From positions 1 through 64,000 of the forward strand of contig CALUKF010000005.1 in the NCBI GenBank assembly GCA_944321145.1: a DNA stretch of 64,000 nt, in the 5' to 3' direction. The translations under genes and the position numbers were made by a program. Numbering within the stretch: the first letter of the stretch is position 1; every line of letters starts with the position of its first letter. Source of the stretch: an uncultured Odoribacter sp. (GTDB lineage: Bacteria; Bacteroidota; Bacteroidia; Bacteroidales; Marinifilaceae). The notes below the pieces were generated by a model. The model was not told the DNA's origin. It saw only the letters and a list, made by a program, of their open reading frames with translations, and searched no databases. This document shows positions 53,698-61,096 of this stretch, piece by piece.

Positions 53698-54856
53698 TGT
53701 GCTCCTCGTCGAAACGCTTGCAGTCCTCAATCGCATGCCGTGCGAGCCTTTCCCGCTCCTCCTCATTGTCCATCAGCCGCTCCAAGGCTTCGGCAAACGC
53801 TGCCGCATTGCCCTGTGGCACAAGCACCCCATTCCGCCCGTCTTGTATAATGTCATGTATCGCTGCATAGGTGTCGAAGGCAATGGGCACTGCCCCCATC
53901 TGCTGCGCTTCCGTCAGCACAATGCCGAAACCCTCGTATGCCGAAGTCAGCATGCAAATCGCTGCCCGCCGGTAATACTCCTGTGGCGGCAGCCTCCCCT
54001 CGAAGTCCGCTTGCTGCAATCCCAATCGTTGCGCCAGGTGGCGGTAATATCCTTCGTCCTCTCCCGTCCCCACAATTTTCAACCGCCACTCCGGGAATTT
54101 GCCCCCTCGCTCCACCCGCTGCCAGATTTTCAGTGCCGTGGAAATCCTTTTTACCCGTTCGCTCAGGCGGGCTACAATCACCACCTCCTTCCGCTTCCGC
54201 AAAATTTCCTCTTCCGGCAAATACGCTTGAAAAGACAGGCTGTTCCCAATCGCCCAAAACTTCTTCCTCTCCCCTTCTGCTTTCCCTGCCAACTGTTCCA
54301 CCAGCGGGATATAGCTTGCCGACAGCAATACAATCTCATCCGCCGCCTCCCACATAAACGCATAATCCCTCCGCGTCCTTTGCGCCACGAGCCTTCGGAA
54401 TATGCCCCTCGGCAGCAACGCCACCATTCCCTTCTTCAGCGTGCGTATCTTCCCTTGTCCGTGCAGCAGCCGGTAAAACTCTGCCCCTGCGCTCGGCGGC
54501 ACAAACTCCTTCCCCGGCATGCTGTGGTAACAATAGAGCAACTTGCACCCCTCCACGCTTCGCGTTGCTCGGCTCACCACCGCCAGCTTCTTCAGTGGCC
54601 AGCACTCCTGCACAATCACCCGTGTAATGCCATGCCTTCGGATAAACGCTGCCAACTCCTGCGACGCCTCTTCCGTGAAATCCAGTTTCTGCACCGCCCG
54701 GAACAGCCCGTTCACCGTCGGCGTATCCTTTTCAAAATTAGCCCCGTAGCATGCCATCCCCCGCCCCTCGAACGCCTTCGCCAGCACCCACGTAATCCGC
54801 TGTATCCCCGAATGCAGCGGATTCACCTCGCTATTATTAACAAACAAAATATTCAT
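53666..54856 (-). CDS. Glycosyltransferase family 4
   Basis: 396 residues, GT-B type. It starts MNILFVNNSEVNPLHSGIQRITWVLAKAFEGRG. The C-terminal domain has VVIVARLSERVKRISTALKIWQRV, the ICMLTSAYEGFGIVLTEAQQMG donor-binding motif (E-x7-E) and a NVLVPQG-like NGVLVPQGN. A cytoplasmic retaining transferase for an envelope glycan; sugar unknown. Transcribed against the flippase gene. TACATTTG on the minus strand (54861-54868) is a possible -7 box right at the start codon, so the leader would be extremely short and I do not rely on it. Confidence 0.88.
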   Translation of the reverse strand: MNILFVNNSEVNPLHSGIQRITWVLAKAFEGRGMACYGANFEKDTPTVNGLFRAVQKLDFTEEASQELAAFIRRHGITRVIVQECWPLKKLAVVSRATRSVEGCKLLYCYHSMPGKEFVPPSAGAEFYRLLHGQGKIRTLKKGMVALLPRGIFRRLVAQRTRRDYAFMWEAADEIVLLSASYIPLVEQLAGKAEGERKKFWAIGNSLSFQAYLPEEEILRKRKEVVIVARLSERVKRISTALKIWQRVERGGKFPEWRLKIVGTGEDEGYYRHLAQRLGLQQADFEGRLPPQEYYRRAAICMLTSAYEGFGIVLTEAQQMGAVPIAFDTYAAIHDIIQDGRNGVLVPQGNAAAFAEALERLMDNEEERERLARHAIEDCKRFDEEHIIREWSACLG

Positions 54857-54918
54857 GTAGCAAATGTAGAAACATTTTTTTTAGTTTCCCCCAGACTCAA
54901 AAATTTCTTTCCAAATCC

Positions 54919-54949
54919 TTTGTAATCTCAGCATAAACTTTTATCTTTG
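54919..54949 (+). promoter_or_regulatory. Promoter of the Abi/HEPN locus
   Basis: TTTG (54919-54922), 19 bp, TATCTTTG (54942-54949), a textbook Bacteroidota promoter. Transcription would begin near 54956, just before the hairpin leader. Confidence 0.85.
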
Positions 54950-54954
54950 CATCA

Positions 54955-55006
54955 ACAGATTCCGCCACGCTTCCCATTGCACAGCGTACCAGGGCGGAAC
55001 TTTTGC
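54955..55006 (+). ncRNA. Candidate structured leader or small RNA of the Abi gene
   Basis: Just after the promoter a two-part stem forms: TTCCGCC (54960-54966) pairs with GGCGGAA (54993-54999) and ACGCT (54967-54971) with AGCGT (54983-54987), with an 11-nt loop and a 5-nt bulge, followed by CTTTTG. It looks like a compact small RNA or attenuator between promoter and ATG 55019. Abi/HEPN toxins of the AbiF group are reported to act with a neighbouring RNA; that this is such an RNA is inference. Confidence 0.5.
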
Positions 55007-55018
55007 TTTATACAAGTT

Positions 55019-55915
55019 ATGGAATATACAAAACAACCAATAGACTATTCTCAGCAAATACAAATGCTGAAAGAACGGGGGTTAATCTTCCAAGATGAAA
55101 AAGGGGCATTAGAACAACTCCGAATCATTAGTTATTTCCGGTTAGCGAACTATTTGCGTCCCATGGAAGAAGATAAAGTAAGCCACATATTTAAGTCTGA
55201 AAGCTATTTTGAGAATGCCTTGAATTTGTATTACTTTGATAAGGAATTACGAGCACTGATATTTACTGCTATTCAAAGTATTGAAATAGCATTACGCACA
55301 AAAATCATTCATTACGTTTCTTTAAAATATGGTGCGTTTTGGTTTGCTGATATCAGCCTCTGCTCTGACCAACGGAGGTTTGCTGAAAACTTAAACCATA
55401 TTCAACAAGAACTACAGCGTTCAAAGGAAGATTTCATATTGGAGCATTACGGTAAATATACTTATCCGGCCTTTCCGCCTGTATGGAAAACATTGGAGGT
55501 CGTTTCTTTCGGTACGCTTTCTAAACTATATTACAATTTGTCAGACAAAAAAGTAAAGAAGCAAATAGCTCAAGATTTAGATGTGCCACAACACTTGTAT
55601 TTGGAAAGTTGGATAAAATCAGCAACAGTTTTGCGTAATTGCATCGCCCATCATGCCCGTATTTGGAATCGACGTTTCCCACAAATGCCGCATTTGCCTC
55701 AGAAGATGCCAAAAGCGTGGGTAAACAACAATCAAGTCCCGATGATGAAACTTTATCCCCAACTTTGTTTTTTAGCTTATTTGCAAAACAGCATTCACCC
55801 GAACAATACTTTCAGACAACGTTTCTTCGCTTTGTTGGAGGCTTATCCTAATGTAGATACTAAGGCTATGGGATGTCCGGCAAATTGGCGGAAAGAACCG
55901 CTTTGGAATATCTAA
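55019..55915 (+). CDS. Abi family (Abi_2, AbiD/AbiF-like) HEPN protein
   Basis: 298 residues matching the Abi_2 family: the start YSQQIQMLKERGLIFQDEKGALEQL, then IISYFRLANYLRP, and two R-x4-H motifs, R93-TKII-H98 and R206-NCIA-H211; the second (RNxxxH) is the HEPN RNase signature. Such proteins stop growth or cut RNA after phage infection. The gene is AT-rich between C-rich neighbours, so it was probably acquired. Start ATG 55019; an upstream in-frame TTG lies inside the promoter. It has its own promoter and leader hairpin. Confidence 0.87.
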   Translation: MEYTKQPIDYSQQIQMLKERGLIFQDEKGALEQLRIISYFRLANYLRPMEEDKVSHIFKSESYFENALNLYYFDKELRALIFTAIQSIEIALRTKIIHYVSLKYGAFWFADISLCSDQRRFAENLNHIQQELQRSKEDFILEHYGKYTYPAFPPVWKTLEVVSFGTLSKLYYNLSDKKVKKQIAQDLDVPQHLYLESWIKSATVLRNCIAHHARIWNRRFPQMPHLPQKMPKAWVNNNQVPMMKLYPQLCFLAYLQNSIHPNNTFRQRFFALLEAYPNVDTKAMGCPANWRKEPLWNI

Positions 55916-55926
55916 AACATTTACTC

Positions 55927-57117
55927 ATGAAACTCGTCGCATACCTCATCGGCTATCTCCTCAGGGCATTCTCCTTCTGCGTGCCCCGGAGCAAAAAAAT
56001 CTGGGCGTTTGGCAGCTTCCGTGGCGCCTTCACGGACAATGCCAAATACCTCTTCATCCACGTCTCCCGTGCGTGCCCCGAAGTATTCCCCGTTTGGATA
56101 TCCTACAAAGCCGCCACCGTCCGTGCCGTCCGTGCGGCAGGGCTGCGTGCCTGCTCCCTCTTCTCCCTCCCCGGCTTATACTACGCCCTCCGTGCCGGCA
56201 TCTACTTCTTCAACGCCTACAGCTCCGACATCTGCTACTTCACCGCCGGGCGCGCCCTCTGCGTCAACCTCTGGCACGGCGTCGGGCTCAAGAAAATCGA
56301 GTTCTGCGTCGACAAAGGCGCCCTCTACGACCGCTACGTCCGCAAAACCCTGCGCGAGCGTTTCTACTATCCCCAAGTCTATCGCCGCCCCGACTACTTC
56401 CTTTCCTCCACGCCCTTCCAGACCGTCAAATTCGCCCAAGCCTTCCGCATTCCCGAAAGCCGCTGCCTCCCTCTCGGCTATCCCCGCAACGACCTCCTCC
56501 TCCTCCCCGAACCCGCACGCCGCGGCTTCATCCGCCAATACGCCCCCCCTGCCACGGAGGAACTCATCCAAAAATGCCGCTCATACTCCCGCGTATTCCT
56601 CTACATGCCCACGTGGCGCGAATCCCAGCGCAACCTCTTCGCCGAGCACCTCAACCTCGAAGCCCTCCACCTCCTCATGCAGCGCAAAAACGCCCTCCTC
56701 CTCCTCAAGCCCCATGCCAACGTCCGCCTCGACGCGCGCCTCCGCCGCATGGAATACTCCAACCTCCTTCTCCTCGAAGGTGGCTTGGACGTCTATCCCC
56801 TCCTCCCTTACACCGACGTCCTCATCACCGACTACTCCTCCGTCCTCTACGACTACCTCCTCATGGACAACAAAGGCGTCATCCTCTACCTCTACGACTA
56901 TGCCGAATACATCAACGAACGCGACTTCAACTACCCCTTCCTCGAAAACGTGGCGGGCGAATTGGCATACACCTTCCCCGAGCTCCTCTCCGCCATCAAG
57001 CGCGACACCTACGACACCTCGCGCTACCCCCTCATCCGCTCCCGTTTCTGGGGCGATTACCATGGCGATGCCTCCCGCACCGTGGCGCAATACTTCCTCG
57101 ACAAAATCAAATCATAG
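55927..57117 (+). CDS. CDP-glycerol/CDP-ribitol glycerophosphotransferase family protein (TagB/TarF-like)
   Basis: 396 residues. It starts MKLVAYLIGYLLRAFSFCVPRSKKIWAFGSF. The family marks are the N-terminal GSFRGAFTDNAKYLF and CVNLWHGVGLKKIEF and the C-terminal FLYMPTWRESQ, LLLKPHANV and VLITDYSSVLYDYLLM. These enzymes add polyol-phosphate units from CDP-glycerol or CDP-ribitol to a glycan. A CDP-ribitol-type synthase gene lies 2.6 kb downstream. ATG 55873 is in frame but lies inside the Abi gene. Codons are strongly C-ending, unlike the Abi gene just before it. Converges with the GT2 gene and overlaps it by six bases. Confidence 0.88.
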   Translation: MKLVAYLIGYLLRAFSFCVPRSKKIWAFGSFRGAFTDNAKYLFIHVSRACPEVFPVWISYKAATVRAVRAAGLRACSLFSLPGLYYALRAGIYFFNAYSSDICYFTAGRALCVNLWHGVGLKKIEFCVDKGALYDRYVRKTLRERFYYPQVYRRPDYFLSSTPFQTVKFAQAFRIPESRCLPLGYPRNDLLLLPEPARRGFIRQYAPPATEELIQKCRSYSRVFLYMPTWRESQRNLFAEHLNLEALHLLMQRKNALLLLKPHANVRLDARLRRMEYSNLLLLEGGLDVYPLLPYTDVLITDYSSVLYDYLLMDNKGVILYLYDYAEYINERDFNYPFLENVAGELAYTFPELLSAIKRDTYDTSRYPLIRSRFWGDYHGDASRTVAQYFLDKIKS

Positions 57118-58137
57118 CTTCACCCGCCTGCAAAACGGATTGAACACCAGCACCAGGAAGACAATCTTCGTCAGCGGATAATGCCCCAGCCGCCCGAACG
57201 CCCTCCTCACCGCCGCCTGCATCACCCCGTCCCTCCGTATCCGCCCCAACTGCCCCACCGCTTTCATGACCGGCAACTTCCTCAATTCGTGCCGGAAACT
57301 TGTGTAACACAGCAGCACAACGGCATCCGTGTAATTGTCCTTTTCTTCCTCCAGTCTGCCTTTCTCCTTTAAGAAATCATGCAAATCTTCCAGATACCTT
57401 GTCACATGCTTGAGTGACTTGAAGCTGTAGCTTGCCCCCGCATTGCTGGCATGCCACACATGTGTATAGAGGGCTTCCGGCACATGGCTCGTTTTGCGGG
57501 CATGCAGGAAAGCTTGCAGCAAAAACACCCTATCTTCGAAAGTTGTGACCCGGTTGTCCGGGAACGCAATGTGGTATTGGCTCAGAAAATCCCGTTTGAA
57601 CAGGCTGTTCCACACATACCCGTTGTTGCTGAAAAGGGTTTGGTTGTTGCGTGCCGGGCGGAAATTGACCAGTTCCGAGAACTGCCTCCGGATAAATTCA
57701 GTTTCGGGGAAATCATGGGGTATCCCCCGTCGCCACTTTGCTCCGCCTCGCGCAATCCAATAATCCGCCACCACCACCTCCGCCCCCGTTTCCTTGCCCC
57801 GTGCGTACAGCTTCTCGAACATCTCCGGCTCCACCAAATCATCGTGGTCGCAGAACCCGATATACTCTCCCCGTGCCACCTTCAGCCCCTCGTTGCGGCT
57901 GAACCCCACATGCAGATTCTCCCGGTTGCGCACGATGACAACCCGTCCGTCCCGTGCGGCATACTCCTCCGCCACCCGGTCGCTCCCGTCCGTCGGGCAA
58001 TCCAGCACAAGCACAATCTCAATCTCCCGGAGCGTCTGCCCCACAAGGCTGTCCAACAGCGGCGCCAGATACTTCCCCGCATTGTAAACCGGCACAATGA
58101 TACTCACTTTCGGTGTTTCCATAACTGCATTTTTCAT
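57112..58137 (-). CDS. Glycosyltransferase family 2
   Basis: 341 residues. GT-A start PKVSIIVPVYNAGKYLAPLLDSL, nucleotide loop VLVLDCPTDGSDRV and metal site GEYIGFCDHDDLVEPEMF are all intact; a basic hydrophobic tail follows. Probably adds a sugar or polyol-linked sugar to the same glycan as the TagB/TarF-like protein. On the minus strand CAAAGATA at 58143-58150 gives a TATCTTTG -7 box seven bases before the start, which would imply a nearly leaderless transcript. Confidence 0.9.
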   Translation of the reverse strand: MKNAVMETPKVSIIVPVYNAGKYLAPLLDSLVGQTLREIEIVLVLDCPTDGSDRVAEEYAARDGRVVIVRNRENLHVGFSRNEGLKVARGEYIGFCDHDDLVEPEMFEKLYARGKETGAEVVVADYWIARGGAKWRRGIPHDFPETEFIRRQFSELVNFRPARNNQTLFSNNGYVWNSLFKRDFLSQYHIAFPDNRVTTFEDRVFLLQAFLHARKTSHVPEALYTHVWHASNAGASYSFKSLKHVTRYLEDLHDFLKEKGRLEEEKDNYTDAVVLLCYTSFRHELRKLPVMKAVGQLGRIRRDGVMQAAVRRAFGRLGHYPLTKIVFLVLVFNPFCRRVKL

Positions 58138-58168
58138 TTGCGCAAAGATATAAATAATCGGGATAAAA

Positions 58169-58262
58169 TCCCCCTCTTCCCCGCCGGAAACGCCTTGGAA
58201 ACGCCTCCCCGTCCCTCCCCCTCCCGCCTCTTTCCCCGTCCCATCCGCCTCCTCTCCCGCCC
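58169..58262 (+). other. Pyrimidine-rich left arm of repeat element C
   Basis: The top strand is mostly C and T, with runs such as CCCCTCTTCCCCGCC and CTCCCCGTCCCTCCCCCTCC. It ends about 50 bp before the 11-bp core and follows the start of a minus-strand gene. Not coding. Confidence 0.6.
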
Positions 58263-58311
58263 ATTACCATGAATTTTTAATAAATAAACACTATATCATT
58301 CCATGATTATC

Positions 58312-58377
58312 GCTAATCGAAATTACACTTATATTAGAGTTACATTAGACTTAATATAGTGTTGAATTAGTGTAATG
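58312..58377 (+). repeat. Six-unit 11-bp-period core, element C
   Basis: Cut every 11 bases from 58312 the units are GCTAATCGAAA, TTACACTTATA, TTAGAGTTACA, TTAGACTTAAT, ATAGTGTTGAA and TTAGTGTAATG. They line up one to one, without gaps, with the units at 30399-30464. Both cores follow an AT-rich lead-in ending in ATTATC. The purine-rich right arm runs to about 58461. Confidence 0.8.
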
Positions 58378-58389
58378 CGCTGGATGTGA

Positions 58390-58461
58390 ACCGAAAGGGA
58401 AGGTGATGGAGGCAGGGTGGCAGGCAGGGATTTTTCAGGGGAATTTTGCGGGAGGGAATGT
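58390..58461 (+). other. Purine-rich right arm of element C
   Basis: The top strand is rich in A and G (GAAAGGGAAGGTGATGGAGG, CAGGGTGGCAGGCAGGGA, GCGGGAGGGAATG). It is less pure than the arms of elements A and B. No coding frame. Confidence 0.5.
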
Positions 58462-58516
58462 GCGGTTATTCGAAGGATTTTGCCTGTTTTGAAAGGATTA
58501 TAGGCTAAATGTTTGA

Positions 58517-58544
58517 GAAAAGGTTGTAGTTGTATAACCTTTTC
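58517..58544 (+). promoter_or_regulatory. Inverted repeat, possible operator of the Fic gene
   Basis: GAAAAGGTT (58517-58525) and AACCTTTTC (58536-58544) are perfect 9-bp inverted copies with a 10-bp spacer. They lie just upstream of the -7 box TACCTTTG (58557-58564) and cover the -33 region, where a repressor could act. Confidence 0.6.
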
Positions 58545-58592
58545 GTGAATTTTTCATACCTTTGTGTTGTTCATTGGTAAATTTATATTCGC

Positions 58593-59660
58593 ATGAAGTA
58601 TCTTAATGTCAAGAAAGCATTGGCGGCGTGGCGGGATTTGCAGCCGCTGTCGGAGAAGGACAGGGAGAGGCTTAGCCGCCGGTTCACTGTGGATTTCAAT
58701 TATAACAGCAACCACATCGAGGGCAATACGTTGACATACGGGCAGACGGAAATCCTGCTGCTTTTCGGCAAGGTGATTGGCGAGGCGGACGTGCGCGATG
58801 TGCAGGAAATGACAGCCAGCCATGTAGGCTTGCGAATGATGGCAGAGGAGGCTGCCGTGAAGGAAATGCCGTTGACGCAGAACTTCATCCGGACGTTGCA
58901 CAAGACGCTGTTGCGTGAGGATTACACCGTCTACCATAGTTTGCCGGGGGGCGTACAAACGAGTTACATGATACATGCCGGGCAGTACAAGACGCGCCCT
59001 AATAGCGTGATTACGCGATATGGGGACAGGTTCGAGTATGCTTCTCCCGAAGAGACGCCGGGGCTCATGGGCGATTTGGTGGATTGGTATAATGCTGCGG
59101 AGCAGGAAGGGAAGCTTTCGCCTGTGGAGTTGGCTGCGTTGTTTCATTACCGTTATATACGCATCCATCCTTTCGAGGACGGCAATGGACGTATCGCCCG
59201 GCTGATGGTGAATTATATCCTGGCACGCCATGATTATCCGATGATTGTGGTGCGCAGCCGCAAAAAGAATGAATATTTGGAGGCTTTGCATCGGGCGGAT
59301 CTCGAAGTGGGTCCCGTGCCCAGCGACGGTGCCCGTGCCGGCATTCGTGAGATACGCCCTTTTTTGAAGTATTTCAATGAGTTGGTGGCTGCGGAGGTGT
59401 ATAATGATGTGCTGTTTGTGAGCGAGAGGAATGAGAATGTGTGGTGGTATGACGGGGAACGGATTGCATTCCGGACGCCCAATTATACGAAGATATTGAA
59501 CGCGATGCGGACGCAACCGACGTTGACGCTTGCGGACATGAAGGAGGAGACGGGCATCAGCGTGACGGCCATACAGAAGTTGTTGGAGCAGCTGATTTCC
59601 AAGAAATATGTGGAGCGTGGAGAGAAAGATGGCAGCTGGAGGGTGTTTGTGACGCAATAA
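58593..59660 (+). CDS. Fic family protein (class II, self-inhibited) with C-terminal winged helix
   Basis: 355 residues. The inhibitory motif S-x-x-x-E-G occurs as SNHIEGN near residue 37, before the Fic core, which marks class II. The catalytic motif is HPFEDGNGRIAR with His192. The C-terminal part (about 300-355, LTLADMKEETGISVTAIQKLLEQL) is a helix-turn-helix. Fic enzymes transfer AMP from ATP to target proteins; the Glu finger blocks ATP until released. The HTH and the inverted repeat upstream suggest autoregulation. Target unknown. Confidence 0.92.
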   Translation: MKYLNVKKALAAWRDLQPLSEKDRERLSRRFTVDFNYNSNHIEGNTLTYGQTEILLLFGKVIGEADVRDVQEMTASHVGLRMMAEEAAVKEMPLTQNFIRTLHKTLLREDYTVYHSLPGGVQTSYMIHAGQYKTRPNSVITRYGDRFEYASPEETPGLMGDLVDWYNAAEQEGKLSPVELAALFHYRYIRIHPFEDGNGRIARLMVNYILARHDYPMIVVRSRKKNEYLEALHRADLEVGPVPSDGARAGIREIRPFLKYFNELVAAEVYNDVLFVSERNENVWWYDGERIAFRTPNYTKILNAMRTQPTLTLADMKEETGISVTAIQKLLEQLISKKYVERGEKDGSWRVFVTQ

Positions 59661-59727
59661 AGTGCGGGAATGTGCGGTTATTCGAAGGATTTTGCCTACT
59701 TTTGTTTCCGTACTAAATTGGAAAGAA

Positions 59728-60459
59728 ATGAATGTAGCTGTAATATTGGCGGGAGGCGTTGGCAGCCGTTTGGACAGCAGCCATCCCAAGCAGTTTTTTA
59801 AAGTGGCAGGGCGGACGGTGATTGAGCATACGATTGGCGTGTTTGAGGGGAATGCGGGGATTGACGAGATTGCCGTGGTGGTGCATCCTGCGTATATGAC
59901 GACGGTGGAGGAGTTGGTGTTGAAGAACGGGTGGCGGAAGGTGCGGAAGCTCTTGAAGGGGGGCTCGGAGCGGTATTATTCGAGCCTGGCGGCGATTGAG
60001 GCGTATGATGGGATGGAGGGGGTGAACCTGATTTTCCATGACGCGGTGCGCCCGTTGGTGAGCAACCGGGTGATTGACGACACGGTGCGGGCGTTGGAGC
60101 GGTGGAAGGCGGTGGACGTGGCGGTGCCGGCGGTGGACACGATTATTTCGACGGAGGGGGAGTGGGTGGACGCGATTCCGGACAGGAGCAAGCTCCGCCG
60201 GGGGCAGACGCCGCAGGGGTTCCGCCTGGAGACGATACGCGAGGCGTACCGGCGGGCGTTGAGAGACCCGGAGTTCCGTTCGACGGATGACTGCGGGGTG
60301 GTGTTGAAGTATTTGCCGGAGGAGCGGATTTATGTGGTGCGGGGGGAGGAGTCGAATATGAAGCTGACATATAAGGAGGATACGTATTTGTTGGACAAGT
60401 TGTTCCAGTTGCGTTCGTTTTCGTTGCAGGGGCAGCGGGAGTCGTTTGAGTTGCTGTAA
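59728..60459 (+). CDS. IspD/TarI family cytidylyltransferase (N-terminal half of a probable CDP-ribitol synthase)
   Basis: 243 residues. The nucleotide site LAGGVGSRLDSSHPKQF is at the start (residues 6-22), with FHDAVRPLVSNRVIDDTVRAL, VDTIISTEGEWVD, QTPQGFRLETI and STDDCGVVLKY. It transfers CMP from CTP to a sugar or polyol phosphate. TarI (ribitol 5-phosphate) fits better than IspD (methylerythritol phosphate) because a reductase follows in the same frame. The TAA at 60457-60459 is followed, still in frame, by Gly-Lys and the reductase, so this looks like a fused gene broken by one stop codon. Codons are G-ending. Confidence 0.85.
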   Translation: MNVAVILAGGVGSRLDSSHPKQFFKVAGRTVIEHTIGVFEGNAGIDEIAVVVHPAYMTTVEELVLKNGWRKVRKLLKGGSERYYSSLAAIEAYDGMEGVNLIFHDAVRPLVSNRVIDDTVRALERWKAVDVAVPAVDTIISTEGEWVDAIPDRSKLRRGQTPQGFRLETIREAYRRALRDPEFRSTDDCGVVLKYLPEERIYVVRGEESNMKLTYKEDTYLLDKLFQLRSFSLQGQRESFELL

Positions 60460-60465
60460 GGGAAG

Positions 60466-61089
60466 GTGTTGGCAGTGTTCGGGGGGAGTTATGGCATCGG
60501 GGCGGAGGTGGCTGCGCTGGCTCGGGAGCACGGGGCGAGGGTGTATTGTTTTTCGCGTTCGCTGAACGGGGTGGATATTGCGGCGGCGGAGGATGTGCGG
60601 CGGGCTTTGCGGGAGGTTGCCGAGGCGGAGGGAAGGGTGGACATGGTGGTGAACACGGCGGCGGTGTTGGTGCGGGAGCCTTTGATGAATATGGGGTATG
60701 AGGAGATGGCGCGGATGGTGCAGGTGAATTATATGGGGATGGTGCATGTGGCGGTGGAGAGTTTCCCTTACCTGAAGGAGTCGCGCGGGAAGTTGTTGTT
60801 TTATACGTCGAGCTCTTATACGCGGGGGCGGGCGTTCTACAGCCTGTATTCGTCGACGAAGGCGGCGGTGGTGAATTTCGTGCAGGCGGTGGCGCAGGAG
60901 TGGGAGCCTTGGGGGATACAGGTGAATTGCGTGAATCCGGAGCGGACGAAGACGCCGATGCGGGTGAGGAATTTCGGGGCGGAGGACGAGCGGACGTTGC
61001 TGACGGCACGGGAGGTGGCGGTGGAGTCGCTGAAGACGTTGCTGTCGGATTTTACGGGACAGGTGATTGATGTGAAATTGAATAAATGA
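60466..61089 (+). CDS. SDR family reductase (C-terminal half of a probable CDP-ribitol synthase)
   Basis: 207 residues. The cofactor loop AVFGGSYGIGAEVAALA is at the very start and the catalytic Tyr-x-x-x-Lys is in SLYSSTKAAV. With the first codons GGG AAG (60460-60465) the sequence reads as the usual GKV...GGxxGIG start of a dehydrogenase. It would reduce ribulose 5-phosphate to ribitol 5-phosphate, as the reductase half of Bcs1/Acs1 does. Only GTG 60466 is available as a start, six bases after the upstream TAA and in the same frame, so translation would need re-initiation or readthrough. Confidence 0.82.
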   Translation: MLAVFGGSYGIGAEVAALAREHGARVYCFSRSLNGVDIAAAEDVRRALREVAEAEGRVDMVVNTAAVLVREPLMNMGYEEMARMVQVNYMGMVHVAVESFPYLKESRGKLLFYTSSSYTRGRAFYSLYSSTKAAVVNFVQAVAQEWEPWGIQVNCVNPERTKTPMRVRNFGAEDERTLLTAREVAVESLKTLLSDFTGQVIDVKLNK

Positions 61090-61096
61090 TAGAGTT

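Noticed and set aside
54947-55018. Longer N-terminus for the Abi protein, starting at TTG 54947
   Set aside because: The TTG lies inside the -7 box, before the expected transcription start, and the extra residues come from the hairpin leader.
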